A stretch of 64,000 bases of DNA. Origin: Persicitalea sp963716085. Lineage in GTDB: Bacteria; Bacteroidota; Bacteroidia; Cytophagales; Spirosomataceae. How positions within the stretch are numbered: the stretch's first letter is position 1; every line of letters begins with the position of its first letter. Location: contig OY970288.1 in NCBI GenBank assembly GCA_963716085.1, forward strand, positions 3,038,001 through 3,102,000, given 5' to 3'. The translations under genes were made by a program, and so were the position numbers. Shown piece by piece: positions 7,882 to 17,196 of the stretch. Under the pieces are notes generated by a model that was given only the letters and a program-made list of their open reading frames with translations, had not been told where the DNA came from and searched no databases.

Positions 7882-8406
7882 ATGAAAAAAATATCGCTTA
7901 CCCTGATCTGTCTTTTGACGGTGACCCTTGTCCAAGCCCAATACGATAACTGGGCGGTCGGCTTCAAGCTCGGCGAACCTACGGGCGTCAACATTCGCAA
8001 GTACTTCAACAACGTCAATGCCATCGACGTCACGATCGGCTCGTATGGCGGGATCATATCCAACCTTCGGGAATACCGCCGGGGTCAGTACAAAACGGTT
8101 GGCGTTTCTTTTCAGGCGCACTACCTGTGGCATAACCCACTTTTCAACTCGGAGCTAGCCCACATCTATTACGGCTTCGGCCCGCAAGTCAACAGCCGCC
8201 GTTATTATCCCGATAATCAACGAAACCAGCCGATTGATTATGCTCGCAACATCTCGCTCGGCGGCTCCGGCCTCGGCGGTTTCGAGTACTTTTTGCCCGA
8301 TGGCCGCCTCTCGATTTTCCTGGAAGGCGGCGTGTACGTCGAACTCCTTCCTGGCCCCTTTTTCATCAGCCCAAATGTATCGGGAGGGATAAGGCTGAAT
8401 TTGTGA
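7882..8406 (+). CDS. Small secreted or outer-membrane protein, unknown function
   Basis: 174-residue protein with a clear signal peptide (MKKISLTLICLLTVTLVQA, cleavage before QYDNW). The mature part is rich in glycine and aromatic residues in alternating patterns (YYGFGPQV, GLGGFEYFLPDG, GGVYVELLPG) and ends SGGIRLNL, typical of a small 6- or 8-stranded outer-membrane barrel. It follows hisC by 51 bp but is functionally unrelated; it may be read through from the his operon. An inverted heptamer pair separates it from the next gene. Confidence 0.7.
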   Translation: MKKISLTLICLLTVTLVQAQYDNWAVGFKLGEPTGVNIRKYFNNVNAIDVTIGSYGGIISNLREYRRGQYKTVGVSFQAHYLWHNPLFNSELAHIYYGFGPQVNSRRYYPDNQRNQPIDYARNISLGGSGLGGFEYFLPDGRLSIFLEGGVYVELLPGPFFISPNVSGGIRLNL

Positions 8407-8413
8407 TTTTTTG

Positions 8414-8547
8414 GGTTAACGGTCAACGGTTAATGGTTATCGCGGGACGGTTCGTGCCGTTAAAGGGCGTTCTATACTATCCTTTCGATCAGGAAGCAAA
8501 AGAATCCGTTAACCGTTGACCGTTGACCGTTAACCGTTAACCGTTAA
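8414..8547. repeat. Inverted pair of GTTAACC-type heptamer arrays
   Basis: The left arm (8414-8441) has units ggttaac, ggtcaac, ggttaat, ggttatc. The right arm (8506-8547) has six units ccgttaa/ccgttga and stops 11 bp before the TTG start of the helicase gene. The arms are complementary and could form a long imperfect stem around a 64-bp spacer. The same family recurs at 47510-47612. Confidence 0.85.
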
Positions 8548-8558
8548 CCCCGAAAACG

Positions 8559-11500
8559 TTGTTCAAAGTCTACTCCTCCTCCGCCGGTTCCGGCAAAACC
8601 TACACACTCACCAAAGAGTATCTGAAACTGGCACTCAGTGCTGAGTCGGATACGTACTTCCGCTCCATCCTGGCCGTGACATTTACGAATGCCGCTGCCA
8701 ACGAAATGAAGGAGCGCATTATCTTGATGCTGCGTACCTTCTCGTCGGCCGAGGGTAAGAGCCACTTCATGCTGCGCGACATCGTGACCGAGATGTATCC
8801 CGGCATTGAGGAAAACCCCACGCTTTTTGCTGATACCATCGAACTTTACGCGTTGAGGGCCAAGAAGATTTTTCGGAAAATCCTGCACCGCTACTCTGAT
8901 TTTTCGGTGATGACCATCGACAAATTCACGCAGCGGCTCGTGAGCAGCTTTACCGACGAACTGGGCATTCCTTTTGCTTTTGAAACAATCCTGGATAGCG
9001 ACCAGCTTTCCAACGCCGTGGACCGAATGCTGGCCCGCATCGGGCAGGAAGGCGAGGCGCTGCTGACCGATGTGGTCGAGACCTACTACCGCGAAAGTGC
9101 CGAGGGCGGCCAGAGCTGGGGCAGTCTGCCGCACCGCATCCGGGAAGCGGCCTACGACTTGCTGAATGAAAACAGCTACCTCGCCATGAAGAAGGTCGAC
9201 GCGCTGAACGTGCAGGACTGGGTCGGGATCAGTCGGCAAATCAAAGCCTTCGTGCGCGAGACCGAAAATAGCATCCAGACCCAGGCCCAAACTGCTTTCG
9301 AGGCGATTCAGAGCAAGCATTTGGTTGCCAAAGACTTTTACCAATCGACGCGGGGGATTTATTCTTATTTTGAGAAACGCGCGGCGGGTATCGACCTGTG
9401 GGCGGAGGAAAACAATTATGTCAAAGCCACCATCAACGAGGCTAAGTGGCATGCCGGTAAGATTTCGCCCTTTATTCAACAGGAGATAGACAATGTCGCT
9501 GATATTCTTACGGGTTGTCAGCGTGAAATGGCGGCAACGCTGGAAACAGCCGGACAGCGGGGTAGTCTGCTGCGCCTGATCGACAAGCACCTGTACAACC
9601 TGTCGCTGCTGGGCGAAATCCGCAAGGAATTCGACGCCCTCCTCAAGCAGGGTAATCAGGTGCACATCTCCGACTTCAACCGCAAGGTACTCGACATCGT
9701 GGCGCGCGAACCCGTGCCGTTTATTTTTGAAAGACTGGGCGAGAAGTACAACCACATTCTGGTGGACGAGTTTCAGGATACCTCCAAGCTGCAATTCGCC
9801 AACCTGCTGCCCCTGATCGACAATGCGCTGGGCTTCGGTCATTTCAATCTTATTGTGGGCGACGCCAAGCAGTCGATCTACCGCTTCCGGGGCGGTGATA
9901 TGGACTTGATTCTGCATTTGTCCAAAAACCAGTTCGGCGAACTCGCCGGCGTGATCGGTGACAACGAATTTACCGAGGAGCGCTTGATTAGTCTGGAACG
10001 CGAGCTGGATGTGGCCCACCTCCAGACCAACCGCCGCAGCCACCGCGAGGTAACGGATTTTAACAATAATTTCTTTGTCACCGTCGCCGAAAGCGCGGCG
10101 GCAGAGGATTCAGCGTTGCTGGCCTCGGTTTTCGACGAGCATTTCCAGCAGGAAATTTTGCCGAAAGCCAAAACGGGCGGTCACGTTCAGATCGAATTCC
10201 TGACGGAACCTACGGAGGACGAAATCGCCGAACAGGATGACGACGCGCCCGCCGTGACAGTCGGCCGCACCCTCGAACTCGTGGACGAGCTACGCGCCCA
10301 GGGCTACCACTGGCGCGATATTGCCATCCTGTGCCGGGGCAAAAAGGAAGCCCGCGCCATCGCCGCGGTACTGAAAGAGCGCGGCGATCCGCTTATCTCC
10401 GACGACTCGCTGCTGCTGACTTACTCGCAGACGGTCAACCTGCTGGTATCGTTCATGCAGGTACTGCAAACGCCCGATGACGCCCTGGCCCGCTACGAAG
10501 CCGCCTACCATTTCCACCGCATTATTCTTGAAAAAATACCCGACGCCGCGCAGCACGCCGCGATTCGGGACATGTGCGGTCGGCGCAGTACGGGTTCTTT
10601 CCTGCGGTATTTCGAGGCCTACGGGATGGAGTTCAGCGCCTTCCGGTTGCGGCAGTTGGGCGTGTACGAGCTGTGCGAAAAGCTCATCAATACTTTCCAG
10701 CTTTTCGACGGACTCACCGAGGGACCGTACCTGTTCCGCTTTTTGGACGCCATTCTGGAATTCGGTACCCGACAGAGCAACCACCTGGCTGATTTCCTGA
10801 ATTACTGGCAGAGCGCCAAACACAAAATTTCGATCACCGTCCCGGCCAACGCCGACGCGCTGCGCATCACTACGATCCACAAATCTAAGGGACTGGAATA
10901 TCCCGTAGTCATCGTGCCCAACTGCGACTGGCGCTTCACGCCCAGCGGGAGCCGCGACCGCATTTGGGTGGATCTGGAGGGCGTGGACGACGACGAGCTG
11001 GTTATCGAAAGCTTGGACGAGGCCCAGCAAACCATTACCAAGCGATTGAACAGTTCGGTGGTTTCGATGGTGAAGGAACTGGACGGAACCGTGCTAAGCG
11101 CCGAATACCAGGAAGAGAGGAACCGCACTTTGCTGGAAAATCTGAACCTGCTCTACGTGGCTTTCACCCGCCCGGTGCAGCGGCTTTACGTTTTGGCCCG
11201 GAGCCCCAGGGACTGGGAAAAATGCCAGGATTCGGTGCACCGCTGGCTGTATGATTTCCTGCACAGCGACAAGTCGCCCGTTCCCTGGGATGACGGACGG
11301 AACCTCTACGTCCTTTCAGAAGGCCGGGGCGATTGCCGCCACAAGGAAGCCGACGGCGAGCTAACCCCCTACCCACTGCGCAACGTCATCAGCACCGACC
11401 GCACCGAGCGGCTACGTCTGCGCCGCATGGCCGACCGGATTTTCGACGTGGAGACTTTTGAAAAGAAAAAAGACCGCTTGCAAAAAATGCGTTACGCCCT

Positions 11501-11891
11501 TTCGCTGATCGCCACGCGGGCGGATATTCCCAAAATCCTTCGTCAGCTCATCGCCGAGGGAATCGTAGAAGGCCAGGAAGCGCAACACCTGAGTGTCTCC
11601 ATCGACCGCCTGCTAAACAACGAGCCGCTGGCTTCGCTGTTCGCCGAAGGAGCCACCGTGCGTTTGAAGAAGGAATTTTTGTTGCCCAAAGGTAAAATGC
11701 TGCTGGCCGACCGCCTGGTCACCCGGCCTGACGGCACGGAGGTAATGGTCAACGTCGTCGCTGGTTTGGGCACTGACGCCGCCCGCAAGCAGTTGGGCCG
11801 TACGCTGCAAGCTTATCAATCCATGAACAAGCCGCTCTGCCGGGGGCTACTGGTGACTTTGGCGGATTCGGGGATGGAGTGGGTCGACTGA
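8559..11891 (+). CDS. UvrD/AddA-like superfamily 1 DNA helicase
   Basis: 1110-residue ATP-dependent helicase of the RecB/AddA type, expected to process double-strand DNA ends for recombination. Seen: Walker A SSAGSGKTYT (7-16), Walker B LVDEFQDTSK (about 402), VGDAKQSIYRFRGGD (about 432-447), IHKSKGLEYPVV (about 771) and motif VI LLYVAFTRP (about 865). The C-terminal 70 residues look like the end of a RecB-type nuclease domain (LADRLV), but where an active enzyme has D-Y-K-T-G this protein reads MVNVVAG, so the nuclease appears inactive. No AddB partner is adjacent. The start is a TTG, since no ATG precedes the Walker A motif in frame. Confidence 0.85.
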   Translation: MFKVYSSSAGSGKTYTLTKEYLKLALSAESDTYFRSILAVTFTNAAANEMKERIILMLRTFSSAEGKSHFMLRDIVTEMYPGIEENPTLFADTIELYALRAKKIFRKILHRYSDFSVMTIDKFTQRLVSSFTDELGIPFAFETILDSDQLSNAVDRMLARIGQEGEALLTDVVETYYRESAEGGQSWGSLPHRIREAAYDLLNENSYLAMKKVDALNVQDWVGISRQIKAFVRETENSIQTQAQTAFEAIQSKHLVAKDFYQSTRGIYSYFEKRAAGIDLWAEENNYVKATINEAKWHAGKISPFIQQEIDNVADILTGCQREMAATLETAGQRGSLLRLIDKHLYNLSLLGEIRKEFDALLKQGNQVHISDFNRKVLDIVAREPVPFIFERLGEKYNHILVDEFQDTSKLQFANLLPLIDNALGFGHFNLIVGDAKQSIYRFRGGDMDLILHLSKNQFGELAGVIGDNEFTEERLISLERELDVAHLQTNRRSHREVTDFNNNFFVTVAESAAAEDSALLASVFDEHFQQEILPKAKTGGHVQIEFLTEPTEDEIAEQDDDAPAVTVGRTLELVDELRAQGYHWRDIAILCRGKKEARAIAAVLKERGDPLISDDSLLLTYSQTVNLLVSFMQVLQTPDDALARYEAAYHFHRIILEKIPDAAQHAAIRDMCGRRSTGSFLRYFEAYGMEFSAFRLRQLGVYELCEKLINTFQLFDGLTEGPYLFRFLDAILEFGTRQSNHLADFLNYWQSAKHKISITVPANADALRITTIHKSKGLEYPVVIVPNCDWRFTPSGSRDRIWVDLEGVDDDELVIESLDEAQQTITKRLNSSVVSMVKELDGTVLSAEYQEERNRTLLENLNLLYVAFTRPVQRLYVLARSPRDWEKCQDSVHRWLYDFLHSDKSPVPWDDGRNLYVLSEGRGDCRHKEADGELTPYPLRNVISTDRTERLRLRRMADRIFDVETFEKKKDRLQKMRYALSLIATRADIPKILRQLIAEGIVEGQEAQHLSVSIDRLLNNEPLASLFAEGATVRLKKEFLLPKGKMLLADRLVTRPDGTEVMVNVVAGLGTDAARKQLGRTLQAYQSMNKPLCRGLLVTLADSGMEWVD

Positions 11892-11924
11892 TGATTCGGA
11901 ACCAAAGGGCAATTACCATTTAAC

Positions 11925-12323
11925 TCACTTTTGAAGACTCAATTTTGTAATTTCAAAGGGAAGTGCTTCCACGTTGAGCAATATACTACGATCGGCAGGC
12001 GTGAGTAGATTACCGCTGAATTTGATCTTCAACCCCTCTTCCATAACTTCTAAAGGTAAATTACACGGCCCTATGGGTGTATCTGAATTTTTCAACACTT
12101 CAGGAGAATTTATGTAATAGACAATCGTATCTTCCCTCACTCTTAGGTACTTGATAACCGTACCCGAAATATTCTCAAAAGATTCCAATGTTACGTATCC
12201 GTTATTGGTGCAAGGTGCAATCGCAATCTGCTCTTCAAGTACCTCCTCATTACCGCATTGACTTAAGCTAGTGCAGACAACCAGAATCAAGGACATAATT
12301 AAGGTCGATTTGATGGTTTTCAT
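11925..12323 (-). CDS. Predicted lipoprotein, unknown function
   Basis: 132-residue protein with an export signal and lipobox (LVVCTSLSQC, Cys 23), so it should be lipid-anchored in the envelope. The mature part is short and acidic and matches no family I recognise. It lies convergent to the helicase gene and divergent from tex. Its base composition is more AT-rich than its neighbours, as often seen for accessory lipoproteins. Confidence 0.6.
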   Translation of the reverse strand: MKTIKSTLIMSLILVVCTSLSQCGNEEVLEEQIAIAPCTNNGYVTLESFENISGTVIKYLRVREDTIVYYINSPEVLKNSDTPIGPCNLPLEVMEEGLKIKFSGNLLTPADRSILLNVEALPFEITKLSLQK

Positions 12324-12432
12324 GATTTGTAAGTTAATTAAAAAGGTTTTGACTTTTCCTGAATCCTATCTCTAAGAACCTATATCGTAAGAAAGGGTTG
12401 GAACGCTTGGAAAATAAATTTAAAATATTTTT

Positions 12433-14550
12433 ATGAACTACCCCCACATCGCCCAACAAACCAGCATTACCGAACGCCAAGTCCGCGCGACCATCCAACT
12501 TTTCGAGGAAGGCGCGACGCTGCCTTTCATCGCCCGGTACCGCAAGGAAGCCACGGGCGGGCTGGACGAGGTACAGATCGGCGACATCAAAGACGCCTGG
12601 CAAAAGCAGCAGGAAGTCGAGAAACGGCGGGAAGCCATTTTGAAAGCCATCGACGAGCAGGATAAGTTGACGCCCGAACTACGCCATAAAATCGAAGGCG
12701 TGTTCAGTCTGACCGAATTGGAGGATTTGTATTTGCCCTATAAACAAAAGCGAAAAACCCGCGCCGTGCTGGCGGTGGAGCGTGGCCTGGAACCGCTGGC
12801 GCAGGCGGTCTTCAAGGGGCGGGAGGCCGCTCCCGAAAAGCGGGCGGCGGAATTTCTGAACCAGGAAGTACCCACCGTAGAGGATGCCTTACAGGGCGCA
12901 CGCGACATCATCGCCGAGTGGGTCAGCGAGGACGCCGAGGCCCGCAGCCGGACGCGCGGCTGGTTCGCACGCAGCGGCGTCATTTCAGCTAAAGTCAAGA
13001 AAAACAAGCAAGCGGAAGGAGCTAAGTACCGCGACTACTTCGAGTTCTCCGAAGAACTGTCCAAAATCCCTTCCCACCGCCTGCTGGCTTTGCGCCGAGG
13101 CGAGGAGGAGGGCATTCTGAGCGTCAGCATTTCGCCCGACGAAGAGCGGGCGCTGGGTACTTTGAATCGCCTGTTCGTGATCGGCCCGGCGGCAGGACAG
13201 GCGCAGCTTGAACTTGCCGTAAAGGACAGCTATAAGCGGCTACTCAAACCTTCCATCGAAACGGAATTCGCTAAAAGTTCCAAAGAAAAAGCCGACGCCG
13301 AAGCCATCCGGGTGTTTGCCGAGAACCTGCGGCAATTGCTGCTGGCCGCACCTTTGGGCCAAAAAAGAGTGCTGGCGATCGACCCCGGCTACCGGACGGG
13401 CTGCAAAGTGGTCGTGCTGGATGAGCGCGGCAACCTGAAAGAGGACTTCGTGATTTATCCCTTCGACAAACCCGCCGAAGCGCAGCGGCGATTGCAGCCC
13501 ATTTTGGAAAAACACAAAATCGAAGCCGTCGCCATTGGAAACGGCACAGCGGGGCGCGAGACGGAAGATTTTGTCAGAAAGCTTTTGGGTGAAATCGGAC
13601 AAGAGCAAGACATCGAGGTAGTACTGGTCAGCGAGCAGGGCGCGTCTATTTATTCGGCTTCGGAGGCCGCACGGGAAGAATTTCCCGATCAGGATTTGAC
13701 GGTGCGCGGCTCGGTTTCTATCGGGCGGCGGCTCATGGATCCGCTGGCCGAGTTGGTCAAGATCGACCCAAAATCCATCGGTGTGGGGCAGTACCAGCAC
13801 GATGTCGATCAATCGGCGTTGAAAAATTCATTGGATGGGGTGGTGGAAAGCTGCGTGAATTCCGTGGGTGTCAATCTCAATACCGCCAGCCAGCACTTGT
13901 TGCGTTATGTGTCGGGGTTAGGGCCGGCTTTGGCTAAGAATATCTTGGACTACCGCGCCGAAATTGGCGGCTTCCAGTCCCGCGCCCAATTAATGAAAGT
14001 ACCGCGCCTGGGGGCCAAAGCCTTCGAGCAGGCCGCCGGATTCCTGCGCATCGAAGGCGGCAAGAATCCGCTGGACAACAGCGCCGTGCATCCCGAGCGC
14101 TACGCCCTGGTGCAGCAAATGGCCAAAGACGCCAACGCCTCAGTGGCCGACCTGATGCTAAAACCCGAACTCCGCCGCCAAATACAACCCGCCCGGTATG
14201 TTGGCCCCGACATTGGTTTGCCGACTCTACAAGACATCCTGAAAGAGCTGGAAAAACCCGCCCGCGACCCGCGCGCCGAGCGCGAAACCTTTGCCTTCGA
14301 CGAACACGTGCGGACGGTGGAGGACTTGCGCGAAGGCATGACGCTGCCTGGAATCGTGACCAATATCACCGCCTTCGGCGCTTTCGTGGACATCGGCGTG
14401 AAGCAGGACGGCCTGCTTCACGTCTCGCAAATGGCCGACCGCTTTGTCAAAGACCCTAACGAGGTTGTGAAACTGCAACAAGCAGTGCAGGTGAAAGTGA
14501 CATCGATCGATTTGGCGCGGAAGCGGATTGGTTTGAGTATGAAGGTTTGA
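12433..14550 (+). CDS. tex: Tex family RNA-binding transcriptional accessory protein
   Basis: 705-residue cytoplasmic nucleic-acid-binding protein. The domain order is that of Tex: N-terminal helical region (ITERQVRATIQLFEEGATLPFIARYRKE), YqgF/RNase-H-like domain (from about 314, VLAIDPGYRTGCKVVVLD), helix-hairpin-helix pair (about 500-560, LNTASQHLLRYVSGLG) and C-terminal S1 domain (about 632-705, GIVTNITAFGAFVDIGVK). Known Tex proteins influence transcription and RNA processing; the exact role is not fixed. It is monocistronic and ends at a strong bidirectional terminator. Confidence 0.95.
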   Translation: MNYPHIAQQTSITERQVRATIQLFEEGATLPFIARYRKEATGGLDEVQIGDIKDAWQKQQEVEKRREAILKAIDEQDKLTPELRHKIEGVFSLTELEDLYLPYKQKRKTRAVLAVERGLEPLAQAVFKGREAAPEKRAAEFLNQEVPTVEDALQGARDIIAEWVSEDAEARSRTRGWFARSGVISAKVKKNKQAEGAKYRDYFEFSEELSKIPSHRLLALRRGEEEGILSVSISPDEERALGTLNRLFVIGPAAGQAQLELAVKDSYKRLLKPSIETEFAKSSKEKADAEAIRVFAENLRQLLLAAPLGQKRVLAIDPGYRTGCKVVVLDERGNLKEDFVIYPFDKPAEAQRRLQPILEKHKIEAVAIGNGTAGRETEDFVRKLLGEIGQEQDIEVVLVSEQGASIYSASEAAREEFPDQDLTVRGSVSIGRRLMDPLAELVKIDPKSIGVGQYQHDVDQSALKNSLDGVVESCVNSVGVNLNTASQHLLRYVSGLGPALAKNILDYRAEIGGFQSRAQLMKVPRLGAKAFEQAAGFLRIEGGKNPLDNSAVHPERYALVQQMAKDANASVADLMLKPELRRQIQPARYVGPDIGLPTLQDILKELEKPARDPRAERETFAFDEHVRTVEDLREGMTLPGIVTNITAFGAFVDIGVKQDGLLHVSQMADRFVKDPNEVVKLQQAVQVKVTSIDLARKRIGLSMKV

Positions 14551-14621
14551 AAAGGTGGAAGGGAGGAAGGTAATTGAACTCCTTTTTCAATTCGCTAATT
14601 ATCAGGTTTTTACCTTCAATC

Positions 14622-14654
14622 TTCAAAAAGCTACGCAGTGCGTAGCTTTTTGAA
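14622..14654. terminator. Bidirectional intrinsic terminator
   Basis: A perfect 15-bp stem with a 3-base loop (agt) lies between convergent tex and the DEAD-box gene. The stem begins with A-run bases and ends with a T run on both strands, so it can end transcription from either side. Confidence 0.85.
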
Positions 14655-14741
14655 ATAGCAGGGAACGTTTAATTAGCCTGCTGCCGGGCTTGGGCGATGA
14701 TTCTCCTTATGCTTGGCCTGTCAGACTGAGCGGAGCCGAAG

Positions 14742-15980
14742 TCACCTGCGCTTTTTTGACCTCTTCCGATTCTCGAAGTCTTCCACTTCCTGCATCAGCC
14801 CTTTCATATCGAAGGTAATGTTGTCCTGCGTCAGGCCGATGGTTTGCTCATAGTCCTCTTTGGGGATTTCCAAGACATTAATTTTATAACCCAAAAACTC
14901 CTCAATGGCGTCGAGCAGCGGCTGTTCCTCGGGACTGCTGAACGACACCGCCCGGCCTTTGTGCGTGCCGCGCCCGGTGCGGCCCACGCGGTGAACGTAC
15001 TTTTCGGTTTCCTCGGGCAGGTCGTAATTGATGACGAAGTCCACCTGGGGAATGTCGATGCCCCGCGCGCTGACGTCGGTGGCGATCATCACCAGGGTGC
15101 GGCCCTTTTTGAAATCCTGCATCGTTTTCAGGCGGGCCGTTTGCTCCTTGTCACCGTGGATGGTCTGGCTGTCGATCTCCATGCGGGCCAGGGCGGCAGC
15201 CACGCGTTCGGCCCGGACTTTGGTGCGAACGAAGACCAGGATTTTCTTCTCGGGATTTTGCTTGATGATGCGTTCGAGAAAAAACCGCTTGTCGTCCATC
15301 GCGATGTGGGCCACCGAGTGGGTGATGTTTTTGGACACCCGGTCCTTGGGGGCAATCTCGATGCGGATGGGCGTGTGGACGATGGAGTAGGCCAGTTTCT
15401 TGATCGCGTCGTCGATGGTGGCCGAGAAAAACAGCGTCTGTCGGCTGCGCCGGAATTTCTTGATAACGTCTTCGATGTCTTTGTAGAAACCCAGTGCGAG
15501 CATCTGATCGGCCTCGTCCAGAATCAGAATCTCCACACGACTGAGGTCGATGTGGCCCTGGCTGGTGAGGTCGAACATGCGGCCCGGCGTGGCGATCAGG
15601 ATGTCCACGCCGTCGCTGAGCCGCTCGATCTGCGGTTCCTGCTCCACGCCACCGACCAGGCAGACGGTCTTGACGCGGGTGTGGTGGGCGATTTGGTCGA
15701 AAACCTCGGTGATTTGCAGCGCCAGTTCCCGCGTGGGAACCATCACTACGCAGCGGACGGGGGAAGTGCGGCTACGCTGTTTGATGTCGTGGATCATGCT
15801 CACCACCGGAATCGCGAAGGCCGCCGTTTTGCCCGTCCCCGTCTGGGCGATGGCCAGAACGTCCTCGCCCTTCAAGATAGAGGGAATGGCCCGAAACTGG
15901 ATGTCGGTGGGGCGTTTGAAACCCATTTTGGAGAGGTTTCTTTTTATTTCAAAGGCAATGGAGTAGTCGTCGAATTTCAT
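14742..15980 (-). CDS. DEAD-box ATP-dependent RNA helicase
   Basis: 412-residue RNA helicase. Motifs in order: Q motif around residue 28 (RPTDIQFRAIP), Walker A AQTGTGKT (45-52), PTRELALQ (82-89), DEAD (155-158), SAT (186-188), and HRVGRTGRGTHKGRA near 330. The short basic C-terminus (ENRKRSKKRR) suits RNA binding. Likely roles are ribosome assembly or RNA turnover, as for RhlE/CsdA-type enzymes; the subtype is not certain. It is transcribed alone, convergent with tex. Confidence 0.93.
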   Translation of the reverse strand: MKFDDYSIAFEIKRNLSKMGFKRPTDIQFRAIPSILKGEDVLAIAQTGTGKTAAFAIPVVSMIHDIKQRSRTSPVRCVVMVPTRELALQITEVFDQIAHHTRVKTVCLVGGVEQEPQIERLSDGVDILIATPGRMFDLTSQGHIDLSRVEILILDEADQMLALGFYKDIEDVIKKFRRSRQTLFFSATIDDAIKKLAYSIVHTPIRIEIAPKDRVSKNITHSVAHIAMDDKRFFLERIIKQNPEKKILVFVRTKVRAERVAAALARMEIDSQTIHGDKEQTARLKTMQDFKKGRTLVMIATDVSARGIDIPQVDFVINYDLPEETEKYVHRVGRTGRGTHKGRAVSFSSPEEQPLLDAIEEFLGYKINVLEIPKEDYEQTIGLTQDNITFDMKGLMQEVEDFENRKRSKKRR

Positions 15981-16017
15981 GGGTTAGCGCTTGTTTTTTT
16001 GCAGCCGTAAAAGAAAA

Positions 16018-16830
16018 CTATTCTTCTTCAATCACCGGTGTGATATTCGTTGCATCCAGTTTAGTTTCCTCAAACCAATACGTAATATTCAAATTAATTA
16101 TCTGATTGTTAGGGATTACCAGGATGTCGCCTTTTATATCATAATAGCCATTCAATTCCCCTTCGACCGAAGCTTGGTCGTTTTTTGAATTACTCGACTT
16201 CCTCTTCGAACCCTTCATTTGGATGCTTTTCAAACCACCGTCATTTTCCAACTCGTAATCGAACATAATTCCCGTATAAAGCATATTCCCGTCTTCTACT
16301 TTCACAAGAACATCCACCGTAACAAAATCGATTGAAGAGGCATCTAGTGAAGTAGTCGATGTGGAGTCTTCGGAAAATTCCAGCACCTCACCTGACAGCA
16401 GATAGAACCATTTATTATCGAACCGTAGCCAAGTGAATTTTCGATCCCAACCGAGGTTCCTTACCAAACGACGGCTCTGCCAACCGATCACTGCACCCAT
16501 TGTGACCATATACAAATGGTAGAAAACAAGTCTGGGAAGCGAGTCCTGAATTATTGTGAAGCTTTGTTTGATTGTATCGTCATCCTTGGCTCCGGCCAGA
16601 AGCACCCCCAAAATGTCCAGGCGGACTGAACTTTCAGAAAATAAGGTGTCAATGAGAATTACAGCAATGGCCTGAATGGTAATGCCTGGCACGATCGACC
16701 GAAATATTTGATCAGTAATGGTCAGACGACTGTACCTGATTGAGAAACGGTCGGAGTAGTAAGCTCTGAAAAAAGCAAGTCCCGGTGCCACAATCAGTAG
16801 CACCAGGACCGAAGTAAACAGGAAATTCAC
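16018..16830 (-). CDS. Predicted inner-membrane protein with C-terminal cytosolic domain
   Basis: 270-residue protein. Three hydrophobic segments (about 4-21, 45-67, 103-122) are followed by a soluble domain of about 140 residues that contains a charged linker (KGSKRKSSNSKND). The N-terminal pattern LLIVAPGLAFFRAYY resembles DUF6338-type membrane proteins, but I cannot confirm this. It lies 15 bp downstream of the small gene at 16846-17073 and probably shares its transcript. Coding sequence is AT-rich compared with the flanking helicase, suggesting accessory origin. Confidence 0.6.
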   Translation of the reverse strand: MNFLFTSVLVLLIVAPGLAFFRAYYSDRFSIRYSRLTITDQIFRSIVPGITIQAIAVILIDTLFSESSVRLDILGVLLAGAKDDDTIKQSFTIIQDSLPRLVFYHLYMVTMGAVIGWQSRRLVRNLGWDRKFTWLRFDNKWFYLLSGEVLEFSEDSTSTTSLDASSIDFVTVDVLVKVEDGNMLYTGIMFDYELENDGGLKSIQMKGSKRKSSNSKNDQASVEGELNGYYDIKGDILVIPNNQIINLNITYWFEETKLDATNITPVIEEE

Positions 16831-16845
16831 CGGTTCGCTAGGAAG

Positions 16846-17073
16846 TTATTTTTTTGTTTGAATGCTGCCCGCCGCTCTGAAAACTTTTGGTTTACCGTCA
16901 ATAGTCAGCGTCAACCTGCCGTCGGAGGAATTTCGGGCGGTAATCATTTTACTAACCAGTTCGCTCGCGGACTGCTCATTACGCAAAGTCCTGGCGATTT
17001 GCTTTGACAAGGGAGCTCTCATAAGAGTGGAGATTCGTTCATTTTTGCGAAATATACTATTTATTAACGGCAA
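16846..17073 (-). CDS. Small hypothetical protein paired with the membrane gene
   Basis: 75-residue basic protein (MPLINSIFRKNERISTLM and following) ending in a short strand-rich part (DGRLTLTIDGKPKVFRAAGS). No family recognised. It is immediately upstream of, and co-directional with, the membrane protein at 16018-16830 with only 15 bp between them, so the two form a small cassette. An open frame exists on the opposite strand; the operon geometry favours this one. Confidence 0.5.
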   Translation of the reverse strand: MPLINSIFRKNERISTLMRAPLSKQIARTLRNEQSASELVSKMITARNSSDGRLTLTIDGKPKVFRAAGSIQTKK

Positions 17074-17196
17074 ACGGAGCAGTCATCTTGCAATTTTTCC
17101 TGCAACGGCCTTAATGATAGCGCGACTCGGCAACAAAAACAGGTAGAGCCGACACACCTTTTACTTCTTCTGAAATACGCAAATCCTATTCTTATC

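Noticed and set aside
8506..8547. Repeat arrays as CRISPR
   Set aside because: Units are only 7-8 bp, degenerate and without spacers; no cas genes in the window.
8544..10043. A 499-codon open frame antisense to the helicase gene
   Set aside because: Histidine/valine/glutamine-rich mirror translation with no domain; the sense strand carries all helicase motifs.
14844..16010. A 388-codon open frame opposite the DEAD-box gene
   Set aside because: Mirror of a GC-rich gene; no signal, motif or gene context. The same applies to 29560-30726 and 34448-35584.
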